From positions 1 through 6,474 of the forward strand of contig JAIQGB010000307.1 in NCBI GenBank assembly GCA_020072905.1: a stretch of 6,474 nucleotides of DNA. Direction: 5' to 3'. This stretch comes from Terriglobia bacterium. GTDB lineage: Bacteria > Acidobacteriota > Terriglobia > UBA7540. A model generated the notes under the pieces. That model made no database searches. It worked only from the letters and a program-made list of their open reading frames with translations, and was not told the DNA's origin. This document shows positions 1-5,896 of this stretch, one piece after another (position 1 is the stretch's first letter; every line of letters starts with the position of its first letter). The translations under genes were made by a program, and so were the position numbers.

Positions 1-2
1 CG

Positions 3-419
3 AATGGCTATTCGAGTATCTGGATCGCCATGGGCGTGCGCAAGACCGGCGGCCATCTCACCACGCTCGAGATCGATCCCGTCAAGGTCAAACTCGCCAC
101 GGAAAACTTCCGCGCCGCCGGCGTCGATTCGCTCATTACCCTCATGCCTGGTGACGCCCGCCAAACGATTCCCACGCTCCAAGGACCCTACGAATTCGTG
201 TTCATCGACGCCTGGAAGCAGGACTACGTCAAGTATCTCGATATGGTCCTGCCGTTGATTCCCCCAGGCGGGGTGATCATGGCTCACAACGTCACAGACC
301 TCCGGTCGCAGTTGCTCGATTTCATTGAGCGTGTGAAGACCGACCCGCAACTCAAGACCACCTTCGCCAATCCCGGCCCGGGCGGATTCTCCGTGAGCAT
401 CAAGCAGCCCGCGAGGTAG
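3..419 (+). CDS. SAM-dependent O-methyltransferase, class I (5'-truncated)
   Basis: This is the C-terminal 138 residues of a catechol-type (methyltransferase_24/3-like) O-methyltransferase, a family that transfers a methyl group from S-adenosylmethionine to a hydroxyl on a small molecule. The frame is open to the window edge and begins NGYSSIWIA, the end of the glycine-rich SAM-binding motif I (normally E-x-G-T-x-x-G-Y-S). LTTLEIDP follows, whose acidic residues normally contact the SAM ribose. MPGDARQTIP comes next, then FVFIDAWKQDY, whose Asp is the usual metal/catalytic position, and finally the GGVIMAHNV strand, whose Asn is a usual metal-ligand position. It ends at TAG (417-419). Family members are about 220-250 residues, so roughly 90-110 residues lie outside the window. 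An internal ATG at 30 is not the real start, because conserved motif I lies upstream of it. Family assignment is firm; the methyl acceptor is unknown. Confidence 0.9.
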   Translation, partial: NGYSSIWIAMGVRKTGGHLTTLEIDPVKVKLATENFRAAGVDSLITLMPGDARQTIPTLQGPYEFVFIDAWKQDYVKYLDMVLPLIPPGGVIMAHNVTDLRSQLLDFIERVKTDPQLKTTFANPGPGGFSVSIKQPAR

Positions 420-426
420 TGGAGAA

Positions 427-485
427 GGGGTTCGGGGTTCGGGGTTCGGGGTTCGGGGTTCGGGGTTCGGGGTTCGGGGTTCGGG
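427..485. repeat. Tandem heptanucleotide array (GGGGTTC)8
   Basis: Eight perfect GGGGTTC units run from 427 to 482, followed by a partial GGG to 485. Degenerate traces continue to about 535 (for example TTTCGGGGTTAGG and TTCGGGTTTCGAC). The array begins 8 bp after the methyltransferase stop codon and lies on the sense strand of its 3' flank. Runs of four G separated by three bases fit the usual pattern for G-quadruplex formation in DNA or in the transcript. Its function is unknown. Possible roles are a 3' end/termination structure or a neutral slippage product. Confidence 0.95.
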
Positions 486-783
486 ACTCTCAACTCGTGT
501 TTCGGGGTTAGGAGCTCGGCGTCGATCTTCGGGTTTCGACTTTCCACGCGGCATTCCTCTGGCCGCCAAGACGGCGGCGTTGCCTCGCCGCCTGTGTTGT
601 GGTCTCACCGAAAAACCCAGGGGAGCGCTTCGAGCTCCCGCGGACGCGCGCAGGGCTCCACTCGAACACAGGGACGGGGAAAACAGGCTCTACTCTGGCG
701 GCAACCTGAAAACTCTCCACGATTACGTCGCGGGCGCGGCGGGTGGCGCATACATCGCGCCGTTTGCGATGTGTGCGAGGCGG

Positions 784-870
784 GTAGCCACGGCACCGCT
801 CCCGTGCCGTGGGCTTTGCCACGATGACGAGGGTTACGAACCCGCGGCATATACAACATGCCGTGGCTAC
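784..870. repeat. REPIN-like element: two inverted GTAG-led hairpins
   Basis: GTAG (784-787) is followed directly by a perfect 9-bp stem, CCACGGCAC (788-796) with GTGCCGTGG (804-812), and a 7-nt loop. The other end mirrors this. On the minus strand GTAG (870-867) is followed directly by a 9-bp stem (866-858 with 850-842, one A-C mismatch) and again a 7-nt loop. The outer 13 bp at 783-795 and 859-871 are perfect inverted repeats. A smaller stem, GGGTT (831-835) with AACCC (839-843), lies between. A GTAG tetranucleotide beside a hairpin is the hallmark of REP sequences mobilised by REP-associated tyrosine transposases (RAYTs), and two in inverted orientation make a REPIN/BIME. No RAYT gene is in the window, so the assignment rests on structure. 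Confidence 0.75.
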
Positions 871-979
871 CAACTTTAACTCCTGGTTCTCAAGGCGGCG
901 AAGAGATAACCTTCTGGACAGCTCGTTGAGGCGGCGGGTAACGCAGCCGTTCACCCTAACGCCGAGAGGCGGGGTAGCG

Positions 980-990
980 AAGGAGAGGAG
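980..990 (+). promoter_or_regulatory. Ribosome-binding site of the propeller gene
   Basis: A purine-rich AGGAGAGGAG tract ends about 6 nt before the ATG at 997. A nearer ATG at 992 is in another frame and too close to the tract, so this site supports 997 as the start. Confidence 0.7.
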
Positions 991-996
991 GATGCG

Positions 997-2184
997 ATGC
1001 GACAAGTTCGGCATCATTCTTGGAAGCCTGTCGTGGGGTCTTGCCTGGTGGTGTTCTGTCTGCTTGCCAGTCCAAGGGGAAGAGCGCAGACCACGCCGAC
1101 GGATGCTCCTCCCACGAACTCGGGGCTTCCTTCCGTGAGATTTCGTGAAGCGACGGTGTTCATCATGCCGGGAATCGTCAACGCCTGGGGCGAGAATCAT
1201 CACGAACACGAAGTCGACTCGAACAGCCCGGCGTATTGGGACGGTGATACGTTCTACCTCATTAATTCCTTTCTTCATCCCTGGCGCAACTCCGGCCCGG
1301 ATTTGTTCCACCTCAGCGCGCCGGTCTCAACGCACCTGGGCAGCACCAACGATCGGTTGTGGATTTGGATCGAGAGCACCTGGAAAGACGATGATGGCAC
1401 GCTCTACGGCATTTATCACTATGAGCCGGACAATGTCTGCTTCGGGAACAGCCATCTTCCCACCGCGCCCAAGATCGGCTGGCTCAGGTCGATCGACAAC
1501 GGGCTAAGCTGGTCCGACTTGGGCTTTGTTCTCGCCGCTGACCCTTCTGACTTCCGCTGCGACACCCAGAGTCCCTGGGACGCCGGCGGCGAGGGTGATT
1601 TCTCCGTGATGCTGGACCGCGAGAAGGATTACTTCTACATCTTCTTCAGCAGCTATGTGAAGAATTTCCAAGAGCAGGGAGTGGGCGTCGCACGCCTGCG
1701 CTACACGGACCGCGACAACCCGGCGGGAAAGGCCCAAAAATGGTACAAGGGGCAGTTCAGCGAGCCCGGAGTAGGAGGCCATTTCACCCCGATCTTCCCC
1801 GCCAAGGTCGACTGGCATGGGGGCAATGCTGACCTCTTCTGGGGCCCGGCCATTCACTGGAATACGTACCTGAATACCTACGTTATCCTCCTCAACCATG
1901 CAATCGATTCGAAGATGACGCAAGAAGGCATCTACGTTACCTTCAACTCCGACCTGGCGAACCCGAAAGGCTGGAACGAGCCGCAGAGAGTTCTCGACCG
2001 GAATGCGATCACGCAGGCCATTCGCGGCTTTCCCGTCGACCTATCGAACGGTTGGTATCCGGAAGTGATCGGGACGGCGGAAGGAGAGACGGACAAGTTG
2101 TGCGGGCGCACCGGCCGATTCTTCATGAAGGGAATGTCGCGCCTGGAAATCGTCTTTCTTAAGCCAGGTGAAAAGAGTGAATGA
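997..2184 (+). CDS. Secreted beta-propeller protein, glycosidase/sialidase-like
   Basis: This 395-residue exported protein has a signal peptide at residues 1-30 (basic start RQVRHH, hydrophobic core SCLVVFCLLAS, probable cleavage GRA|Q). The mature part reads as repeated beta-sheet blades: YWDGDTFYLINS (80-91), RLWIWIESTW (120-129), an Asp-box-like SIDNGLSW (165-172, pattern S-x-D-x-G-x-S-W), DFSVMLDREKDYFYIFFSS (201-219), FWGPAIHWNTYLNTYVILL (281-299) and GWYPEVIG (352-359). Asp boxes and W-G-P-x-I-H/x-W motifs occur in sialidase/BNR and GH43/GH32/GH117-like five-bladed propellers. A carbohydrate-binding or -cleaving role outside the cytoplasm is therefore plausible, but the catalytic residues cannot be assigned by eye. 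The gene stands alone, with an inverted repeat following its TGA. I am confident it is a real secreted protein but less sure that it is an enzyme. Confidence 0.85.
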   Translation: MRQVRHHSWKPVVGSCLVVFCLLASPRGRAQTTPTDAPPTNSGLPSVRFREATVFIMPGIVNAWGENHHEHEVDSNSPAYWDGDTFYLINSFLHPWRNSGPDLFHLSAPVSTHLGSTNDRLWIWIESTWKDDDGTLYGIYHYEPDNVCFGNSHLPTAPKIGWLRSIDNGLSWSDLGFVLAADPSDFRCDTQSPWDAGGEGDFSVMLDREKDYFYIFFSSYVKNFQEQGVGVARLRYTDRDNPAGKAQKWYKGQFSEPGVGGHFTPIFPAKVDWHGGNADLFWGPAIHWNTYLNTYVILLNHAIDSKMTQEGIYVTFNSDLANPKGWNEPQRVLDRNAITQAIRGFPVDLSNGWYPEVIGTAEGETDKLCGRTGRFFMKGMSRLEIVFLKPGEKSE

Positions 2185-2214
2185 TCGGAGCGCCTTCTAA
2201 ACAGGCAGCGGCTT

Positions 2215-2244
2215 AGCGGAGACCTGCCGTTTAGGTCTGCCGCT
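2215..2244 (+). terminator. Possible terminator hairpin after the propeller gene
   Basis: AGCGG-AGACCT (2215-2225) pairs with AGGTCT (2233-2238) and CCGCT (2240-2244). This is an 11-bp stem with a 7-nt loop and one bulged G, about 30 nt after the TGA at 2182-2184. Only a weak T-rich stretch follows, so intrinsic termination is likely but not certain. Confidence 0.5.
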
Positions 2245-2303
2245 TGCGTTCGTTTGATTGCCAAAGCCGCGGACCTTGAACCATTGCCGATTTTCGATGG
2301 CTG

Positions 2304-2335
2304 ATTGACGATTGAAGGGATCGAGAATCGTCAAT
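2304..2335. repeat. 10-bp perfect inverted repeat between convergent genes
   Basis: ATTGACGATT (2304-2313) and AATCGTCAAT (2326-2335) are exact reverse complements around a 12-nt loop. The local sequence also shows a period-7 echo (GATTGAC then GATTGAA, from 2303). It sits between the convergent propeller and beta-barrel genes, so it could act as a bidirectional end or be a degenerate repeat relic. There is no T-run on either side. The rest of 2336-2532 shows nothing recognisable. Confidence 0.55.
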
Positions 2336-2532
2336 GTTCCAGATCCGCGCTTGAATCTTTCCCAGCGTCATTAGAATACTTCCATGTGAGGATGGTGGGG
2401 TTTCGGGGAGGCCGTTCTGCGCTGAGGCCCGACCGAGCGGGGTCGAGAGCCTGGCGTGTAGATCGGCCCCTCGCCTTCTTCTCCAACGCTGTGGAAGAAT
2501 CTACCCGCTTTTGCTGGCGTCGGCCCCTGGTC

Positions 2533-3106
2533 CTACCTGAACGTAAAGCCAACGCGGAAGGCGACGAAGCGGGTAAATTGACTGCGAAATTGATTGATGT
2601 GGTCCTGGTCGCGAACATCCAAACGCAGGCCAACGTGCCTGGCCATCCAGAGGTTGATGCCACCCCCGAGGTTGAACCCGCTCTCGAACGCCGTGCGATC
2701 GCCGAAGTACAGGCTGTAACCTCCCGTTATGAAAGGCTCGACCCTCCGCTGGTTCTTCTTCCCGAAGAAGTGGTACGACGCATTGGCTGACCCGATACCA
2801 ATCCCTATCCGGCCAAAGCTCCATTCGGGAGCTGCGTAACCAAATTCGACGCCCAAGCCCAATCCCTTTTGGACAAACACTTCCCCGCCGAAACCCGCGT
2901 TAACGCCGCCCCGTTCGTGGAAGAAGTAGTCCGCAGGCAGCGAATCGAAGTTGGGAAACACAGATTGGTAATAGGCCGAATTGACCTCATACCTGGCATT
3001 CGAGAGGATGGGGGCAATAAAGGCGTACGCCTGCCCAAGATTTATTCCGTCGGCGGGCTGGGCAATGCCGGAAAGCGGTAGGCAGAAAGCAGAAGGCAGG
3101 CGTCAT
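2533..3106 (-). CDS. Outer-membrane beta-barrel protein, copy 2, leader out of frame
   Basis: The frame is open from 3102 to the TAG at 2533-2535 (189 residues). It ends in alternating amphipathic strands (GGEVFVQKGLGLGVEFGY, SANASYHFF, VEPFITGGYSLYFG, GLRLDVRD, FRVGFTFR), typical of a small porin-fold/OmpA-like barrel (PF13505 style). It is a paralogue of the gene immediately upstream (KGL, SYHF, VEPF, GLRxxVR and FRxGxTxR all align). The natural start appears to be ATG at 3106, 4 nt after the upstream TAA, with GAGGT about 6 nt before it. That ATG is one frame off the barrel frame. Between them lies a heptamer-like tract (CTGCCTT, CTGCTTT, CTGCCTA, CCGCTTT). The barrel frame itself offers no ATG, only a GTG at 2961 that would discard the signal peptide and first strands. 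The copy may therefore be off, phase-variable or dead. Confidence 0.75.
3073..3100 (-). repeat. Degenerate heptamer tract at the leader of the barrel gene
   Basis: Read on the minus strand from 3099 the sequence runs CTGCCTT, CTGCTTT, CTGCCTA, CCGCTTT: four 7-bp units with 1-2 differences each. It encodes a hydrophobic stretch (PAFCFLPTAF in the ATG frame, LPSAFCLPLS in the barrel frame). Because 7 is 1 modulo 3, each unit gained or lost changes the reading frame. Confidence 0.7.
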
Positions 3107-3110
3107 CGAA

Positions 3111-3662
3111 TTACCTCAGTGTGAGGCCGAAGCGGAACTCGACAGGATTGCCGCCAGGGATAACATTCTCAAGGGCTCCGTAACTGACGAACAACCTGTA
3201 TTCCCGGACTTCGAACCTTATGCCGAGATGCTTGGTGGGCCAGGCAATCAAACCCTGGCTGAAGTAGTGGCCCGTTCTATCCTGTCCCGGGTCGAAAGGA
3301 TAGGTGTACCCGTGAGTGTTGATGTTGCCGTGCAAAGAGCTGAACCCGGCGCCGAAAAAGGGCTCAACTTTTAGCTCGGTGCGGGAGCGGAGAAAGTGAT
3401 AGGACATCCCGACTGAGCCGATGGTGATTCTGTTGTCCGGGCTGGTAACCGTGGTCCCGACGTCCCCGCCTGCGGCGAGACCTTTATAGATGAACAAATC
3501 TCCGCCGACTCCGGCAACGCCCTTGCCCTGCTTCGCATTGCGGACACCGAAAAAGACGTAGCCTTCGCCATAGGATTTATATCTATTCTCTGTCTGCGCG
3601 CGCCCAGTGGCCGGGACGACCAACAGCAGAGCGCATATCGTTATCGCAATCGTTCTTCTCAT
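3111..3662 (-). CDS. Outer-membrane beta-barrel protein, copy 1
   Basis: This 183-residue exported protein has a classical signal peptide: MRR, the core TIAITICALLLVV, and probable cleavage GRA|Q at residues 22/23. The mature part is built of short amphipathic strands, including YGEGYVFFGV, GGDLFIYKGLAAGGDVG, ITIGSVGMSYHF, LKVEPFFGAGFSSL, LGIRFEVREY and VEFRFGLTL. This is the look of an eight-stranded outer-membrane barrel (PF13505-like). The start is ATG at 3662: AGGAGG lies 5 nt upstream. An earlier in-frame TTG at 3677 would merely translate the ribosome-binding site (KEVV), so it is rejected. The last residue is Arg rather than the usual Phe/Trp that helps BAM recognition, and the paralogue also ends in Arg. 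It is the first gene of a two-gene unit. Substrate or binding role is unknown. Confidence 0.88.
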   Translation of the reverse strand: MRRTIAITICALLLVVPATGRAQTENRYKSYGEGYVFFGVRNAKQGKGVAGVGGDLFIYKGLAAGGDVGTTVTSPDNRITIGSVGMSYHFLRSRTELKVEPFFGAGFSSLHGNINTHGYTYPFDPGQDRTGHYFSQGLIAWPTKHLGIRFEVREYRLFVSYGALENVIPGGNPVEFRFGLTLR

Positions 3663-3672
3663 AACTACCTCC
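3663..3672 (-). promoter_or_regulatory. Strong ribosome-binding site that decides the barrel copy 1 start
   Basis: On the minus strand GAAGGAGGT is followed by AGTT and then ATG. This near-perfect Shine-Dalgarno fixes the start at 3662 instead of the upstream TTG. Confidence 0.85.
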
Positions 3673-3777
3673 TTCAATCTCAGCGCCTCAAATCAACACA
3701 CCTCCGCCCCGTCACCGCAGCCCCATCCTGCCAATCGCCAGCCGGGAGGCTGTGACGCAACTGAAAAACTATTTCGT

Positions 3778-3806
3778 TGTGTAGAGTCGGCGCGTGCCGA
3801 GGTCAA
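3778..3806 (-). promoter_or_regulatory. Possible promoter for the barrel pair, within the hairpin element
   Basis: TTGACC (3806-3801) and TACACA (3783-3778) are separated by 17 nt on the minus strand and point toward the barrel genes, giving a leader of about 110 nt. The -35 is good (5 of 6) and the -10 is poor. It overlaps the GTAG element, so the match may be fortuitous. Confidence 0.25.
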
Positions 3807-3818
3807 GCTCGGCGCTAC
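3781..3818. repeat. Second GTAG-bounded hairpin pair (REPIN-like)
   Basis: The element starts GTAG (3781-3784) and ends CTAC (3815-3818). From the plus strand GTAG is followed by TCGGC/GCCGA around a 4-nt loop. From the minus strand GTAG is followed, after one base, by GCCGAG/CTCGGC (3812-3807 with 3801-3796) around a 6-nt loop. The two stems share sequence, so they are alternative folds. The overall plan matches the element at 784-870 but is more compact. The minus-strand GTAG provides the TAG stop of the membrane-protein gene. Confidence 0.65.
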
Positions 3819-5523
3819 AACGTCGTGTCAGCTCGCGGACGGCCCAGGAAGTGTCGAAGAAGAATGATGGCTAGTCCGCTTACCCCCAGCAGGGTCACGC
3901 CCGCCCAGACGTAAAACAGGAAGCTGGGCGAGCCGGAGTAAAGCAGAGCGTCCAGCAACATGTTGAGGGGGTGTGGAACGCCGGGCAGCATCTGCGTAGC
4001 GAGTAGAAATTCATCAAGGTCGCGGGTCTGGCTGCTGTCACCGTTTAGGATGGCGCTCTGGAAGATATACCAGTAGGGGCGATAGGTCAGGTAGAGCGTG
4101 ACGGAGGAGAACAACAAACCCCCCGCGCTGGTCAAGATAACGATCGTCGCCACGGGCCGGGCGCGCTGAGCCGCCGGCCGCACACTGCGGCGACGACCGA
4201 TTATCAGGATCGATGTGGCAGCCACCCCGAGCCCGAAGAAGACGAGAATCATGAGCCCCGAGATACTTACCACCGCGGCGTTCCGTCTGGAAGTATTCCG
4301 CCCAAAGGCCGATTCCCCCGCCGGCCCTGCGTGGCGCCCCTTAACGGGGTCGAACTTTGCCGCGAGATAACTGAAGAGCGCGGCTTCCGCTTCATTCCCT
4401 CCCCTCTCGGAGGACGCCTGGAGTTGGCTGTAGGCCATAGCTTGGAGGGTTGTGCCCATCCAGTGTTCCTGGTCGGTGCGTCCCTGCGAATCAATCAACT
4501 GGCCAAAGCGCGCCACAGTCCAGTATTTTGCGCGCCCGCCTTTCCGATCGCCTTTGGCTTCGAGGTCTGCCCCAGAGTGAAGAAGCAATTTGGCAAACCG
4601 TTCGGAATTCTCGAAGGCATGCATGGGCAGATCGATCTGCGCTCGGGACTGCACCTCGTACGGGTCGTAGAAGCTGTAACGCGGCACGACCCGGCGATTG
4701 AGCTGCGCGACGCGGTCAAGGTAATCATCGAATTTCGGCGACTGGAACGCCGCCGTCATGGCGCTCTGCCAAGCTTGCTCTTGTTCCTTTGTAGGCGGAG
4801 ATCCGCCACCTTGCTGAACATTCGACTGAGGAATCGACTCCGCCGTGATCAAGTGAAAGAGGGCATTCTGCGGGTCCCATCGCTCGAGCTTCTCGACCCA
4901 CCTGCCGGTTTCTGTCAGCCGGGGGTAGCGCATGCCGACGACGGCGCAGACCCAGAGGAGGTTCGGGTCGAGGCGGGTGGCTTCCTCAGCCAAGCGGGCG
5001 CTCTCGCGGGGATCCTGGAGGCGGACGGCGCAGAAGGCCAGCCCCTCGGGGTCGTGACGCATTTCCGCCCGTTTGGCGAGAGCCTCAAAGTCCGGCTGGG
5101 TTTTGCCGGGCGCGGTCCGAAACACAAAGGACCAGGACTTCATCGCAACGTCGAACGCCTGCCGGAACGGTGGAGCAGCGAAGAACAGCAATCCCGCCAG
5201 CACGCACGCGCCGCCGATGAGGAGTGCCGCTTTGCGCAGGGTTGCACTCTTGGCGAAAAGCCCTCCATCCGGAACCATGCCCTGGCCGCGGCCGGGGATA
5301 AGAAGGGATGCAAGGGCATGCTTGGCGAGGACACTCGAACCGCCCAGCGCCCACATTGTCCCCGCCCAAGCGCCATTGTCCCCGCCCAAGCGCCTTCCAC
5401 GTGGTTCAGCTCGCCCCGCATGGCCATGCCCCAGTCGCGCGTGTCGGCCGGCGCGATACGAATCGCTGAATCCAGCAGCAAGGTCGCAGCTTGACGGAGA
5501 CCCGTTTCCAGCACCGATGTCAC
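3815..5523 (-). CDS. TPR-like multi-pass membrane protein, PadR-coupled (frameshifted)
   Basis: The gene starts at GTG 5523, overlapping the PadR stop by 4 bp (GTGA), and ends at TAG 3815-3817. The frame breaks at 5355-5394, where a 20-bp segment is duplicated in tandem; removing one copy gives a continuous 562-residue protein. Its parts are a cytoplasmic N-terminus with DWGMAMRGELNHVE and a WALGGSS motif (about 30-57), a membrane span near 91-113, and a long soluble segment (about 114-405). That segment holds helical, TPR-like stretches (ARLAEEATRLDPNLLWV, WVEKLERWDPQNALFHLI). Three further spans lie near 408-436, 450-475 and 527-553. The soluble segment is probably extracytoplasmic. Without the repair, the downstream frame could start from internal ATGs or extend artificially to 5602. 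Function is not known; coupling suggests it is regulated by, or signals with, the PadR protein. The last residues (ADTTL) and stop come from the hairpin element. Confidence 0.8.
5236..5374. repeat. 139-bp exact direct repeat, copy 1
   Basis: This segment is identical to 6336-6474, with a constant offset of 1100 bp. It lies inside the membrane-protein gene, covering the WALGG... to ...AKSATL coding stretch. The base before it (C at 5235, A at 6335) differs. At the other side copy 1 continues into the second 20-bp unit while copy 2 stops at the window end. Confidence 0.97.
5355..5394. repeat. 20-bp tandem duplication causing a frameshift
   Basis: ATTGTCCCCGCCCAAGCGCC occurs at 5355-5374 and again, perfectly, at 5375-5394. 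Twenty is not a multiple of three. With a single unit the minus strand reads ...EGAWAGTM-WALGG... in one frame, joining the two halves of the membrane-protein gene. Confidence 0.97.
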
Positions 5524-5828
5524 CCACTACAGAAGGCGGGTTGCCGCACCAACGAGCGCGGGCGCGCTTCGGCCAGCCTGGTCCTGGCCAATTCCAATCC
5601 ATTCGGCGTCAACCGGTACGTGTGCCGCGGCGGGACGCCGTCTTCGGTCGCCACCCAGCGAGCTTCCAACAACCTGTGCTTTTCAAGGCGCATGAGGATG
5701 GGGTAAAGCGTCCCGGACTTCAGCCCAGTTTTGCGGCTCAACTCGTAGCCGTAGCGCCAATCGGTGGGGCGCTCAACGAACCTTTCCAGCACGAGGCGAG
5801 TTTCAGGAGATATGCGGAGAGTCTTCAC
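5520..5828 (-). CDS. PadR-family winged-helix transcriptional regulator
   Basis: This 102-residue regulator of the small PadR type is a DNA-binding dimer that typically represses its own operon and neighbouring transporter or stress genes. The winged-helix domain covers about 7-80: YGYELSRKTGLKSGTLYPILMRLE contains the diagnostic PadR core with recognition helix GTLYPILMRLEKHRLL (39-54), followed by the wing (WVATEDGVPPRHTYRLTPNG, 58-77). There is only a short C-terminal tail and no long dimerisation helix, as in the short (PadR-s2-like) subgroup. The start is GTG at 5828, with no Shine-Dalgarno before it. The stop TGA (5522-5520) overlaps the GTG of the membrane protein, so the two are translationally coupled. 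The ligand is unknown. Confidence 0.92.
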   Translation of the reverse strand: MKTLRISPETRLVLERFVERPTDWRYGYELSRKTGLKSGTLYPILMRLEKHRLLEARWVATEDGVPPRHTYRLTPNGLELARTRLAEARPRSLVRQPAFCSG

Positions 5829-5834
5829 GGAAGA

Positions 5835-5863
5835 AGTCTACATATATAGATTACATTTGTCAA
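5835..5863 (-). promoter_or_regulatory. Sigma-70-type promoter of the PadR operon with candidate operator
   Basis: On the minus strand a perfect TTGACA (5863-5858) is followed after 17 nt by TAGACT (5840-5835), 4 of 6 to TATAAT. The expected start point, about 7 nt further on, falls on the GTG at 5828, implying a leaderless transcript. Between and over the -10 lies TCTA-N6-TAGA (5837-5850), a palindrome in an AT-rich block that contrasts with the GC-rich surroundings. It is a likely site for PadR autorepression. Confidence 0.7.
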
Positions 5864-5896
5864 GCACTTTCTTCACCCTGGGTCGCTTTGATATAG

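Larger units (their letters stand above)
486..996. other. Gene-free region upstream of the propeller gene
   Basis: No convincing gene is visible across roughly 500 bp. The open frames on both strands lack recognisable motifs and look like GC-rich shadows. Contents are the degenerate tail of the heptamer array, a small hairpin (GGGAGC at 621-626 pairing with GCTCCC at 634-639, 7-nt loop), the GTAG-bounded hairpin pair described separately, and the ribosome-binding site of the next gene. A promoter for that gene presumably lies between about 880 and 980, but I see no clear -35/-10 pair. Confidence 0.6.

Noticed and set aside
427..485. CRISPR array or protein-coding PNPEPRT repeat
   Set aside because: The 7-bp unit has no spacers, and the repetitive peptide read from the minus strand is only the translation of the array.
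508..1311. A 267-codon minus-strand frame across the intergenic region and the propeller gene start
   Set aside because: It runs through the hairpin element and antisense to a clear signal-peptide gene, its composition is Arg-rich shadow-like, and no motif is visible.
3663..3677. TTG start at 3677 for barrel copy 1
   Set aside because: Its extra five codons are the Shine-Dalgarno itself, and the ATG at 3662 has ideal spacing.
4331..5494. A 387-codon plus-strand frame
   Set aside because: It is antisense to the membrane-protein gene, whose frame has membrane spans and TPR-like helices. The plus-strand product has no coherent domain and reflects GC-rich codon bias.
5524..5602. N-terminal extension of the membrane protein to an ATG/GTG at 5602
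   Set aside because: It overlaps the PadR gene in another frame and exists only because of the frameshift. The GTG at 5523 gives a natural N-terminus once the 20-bp duplication is removed.
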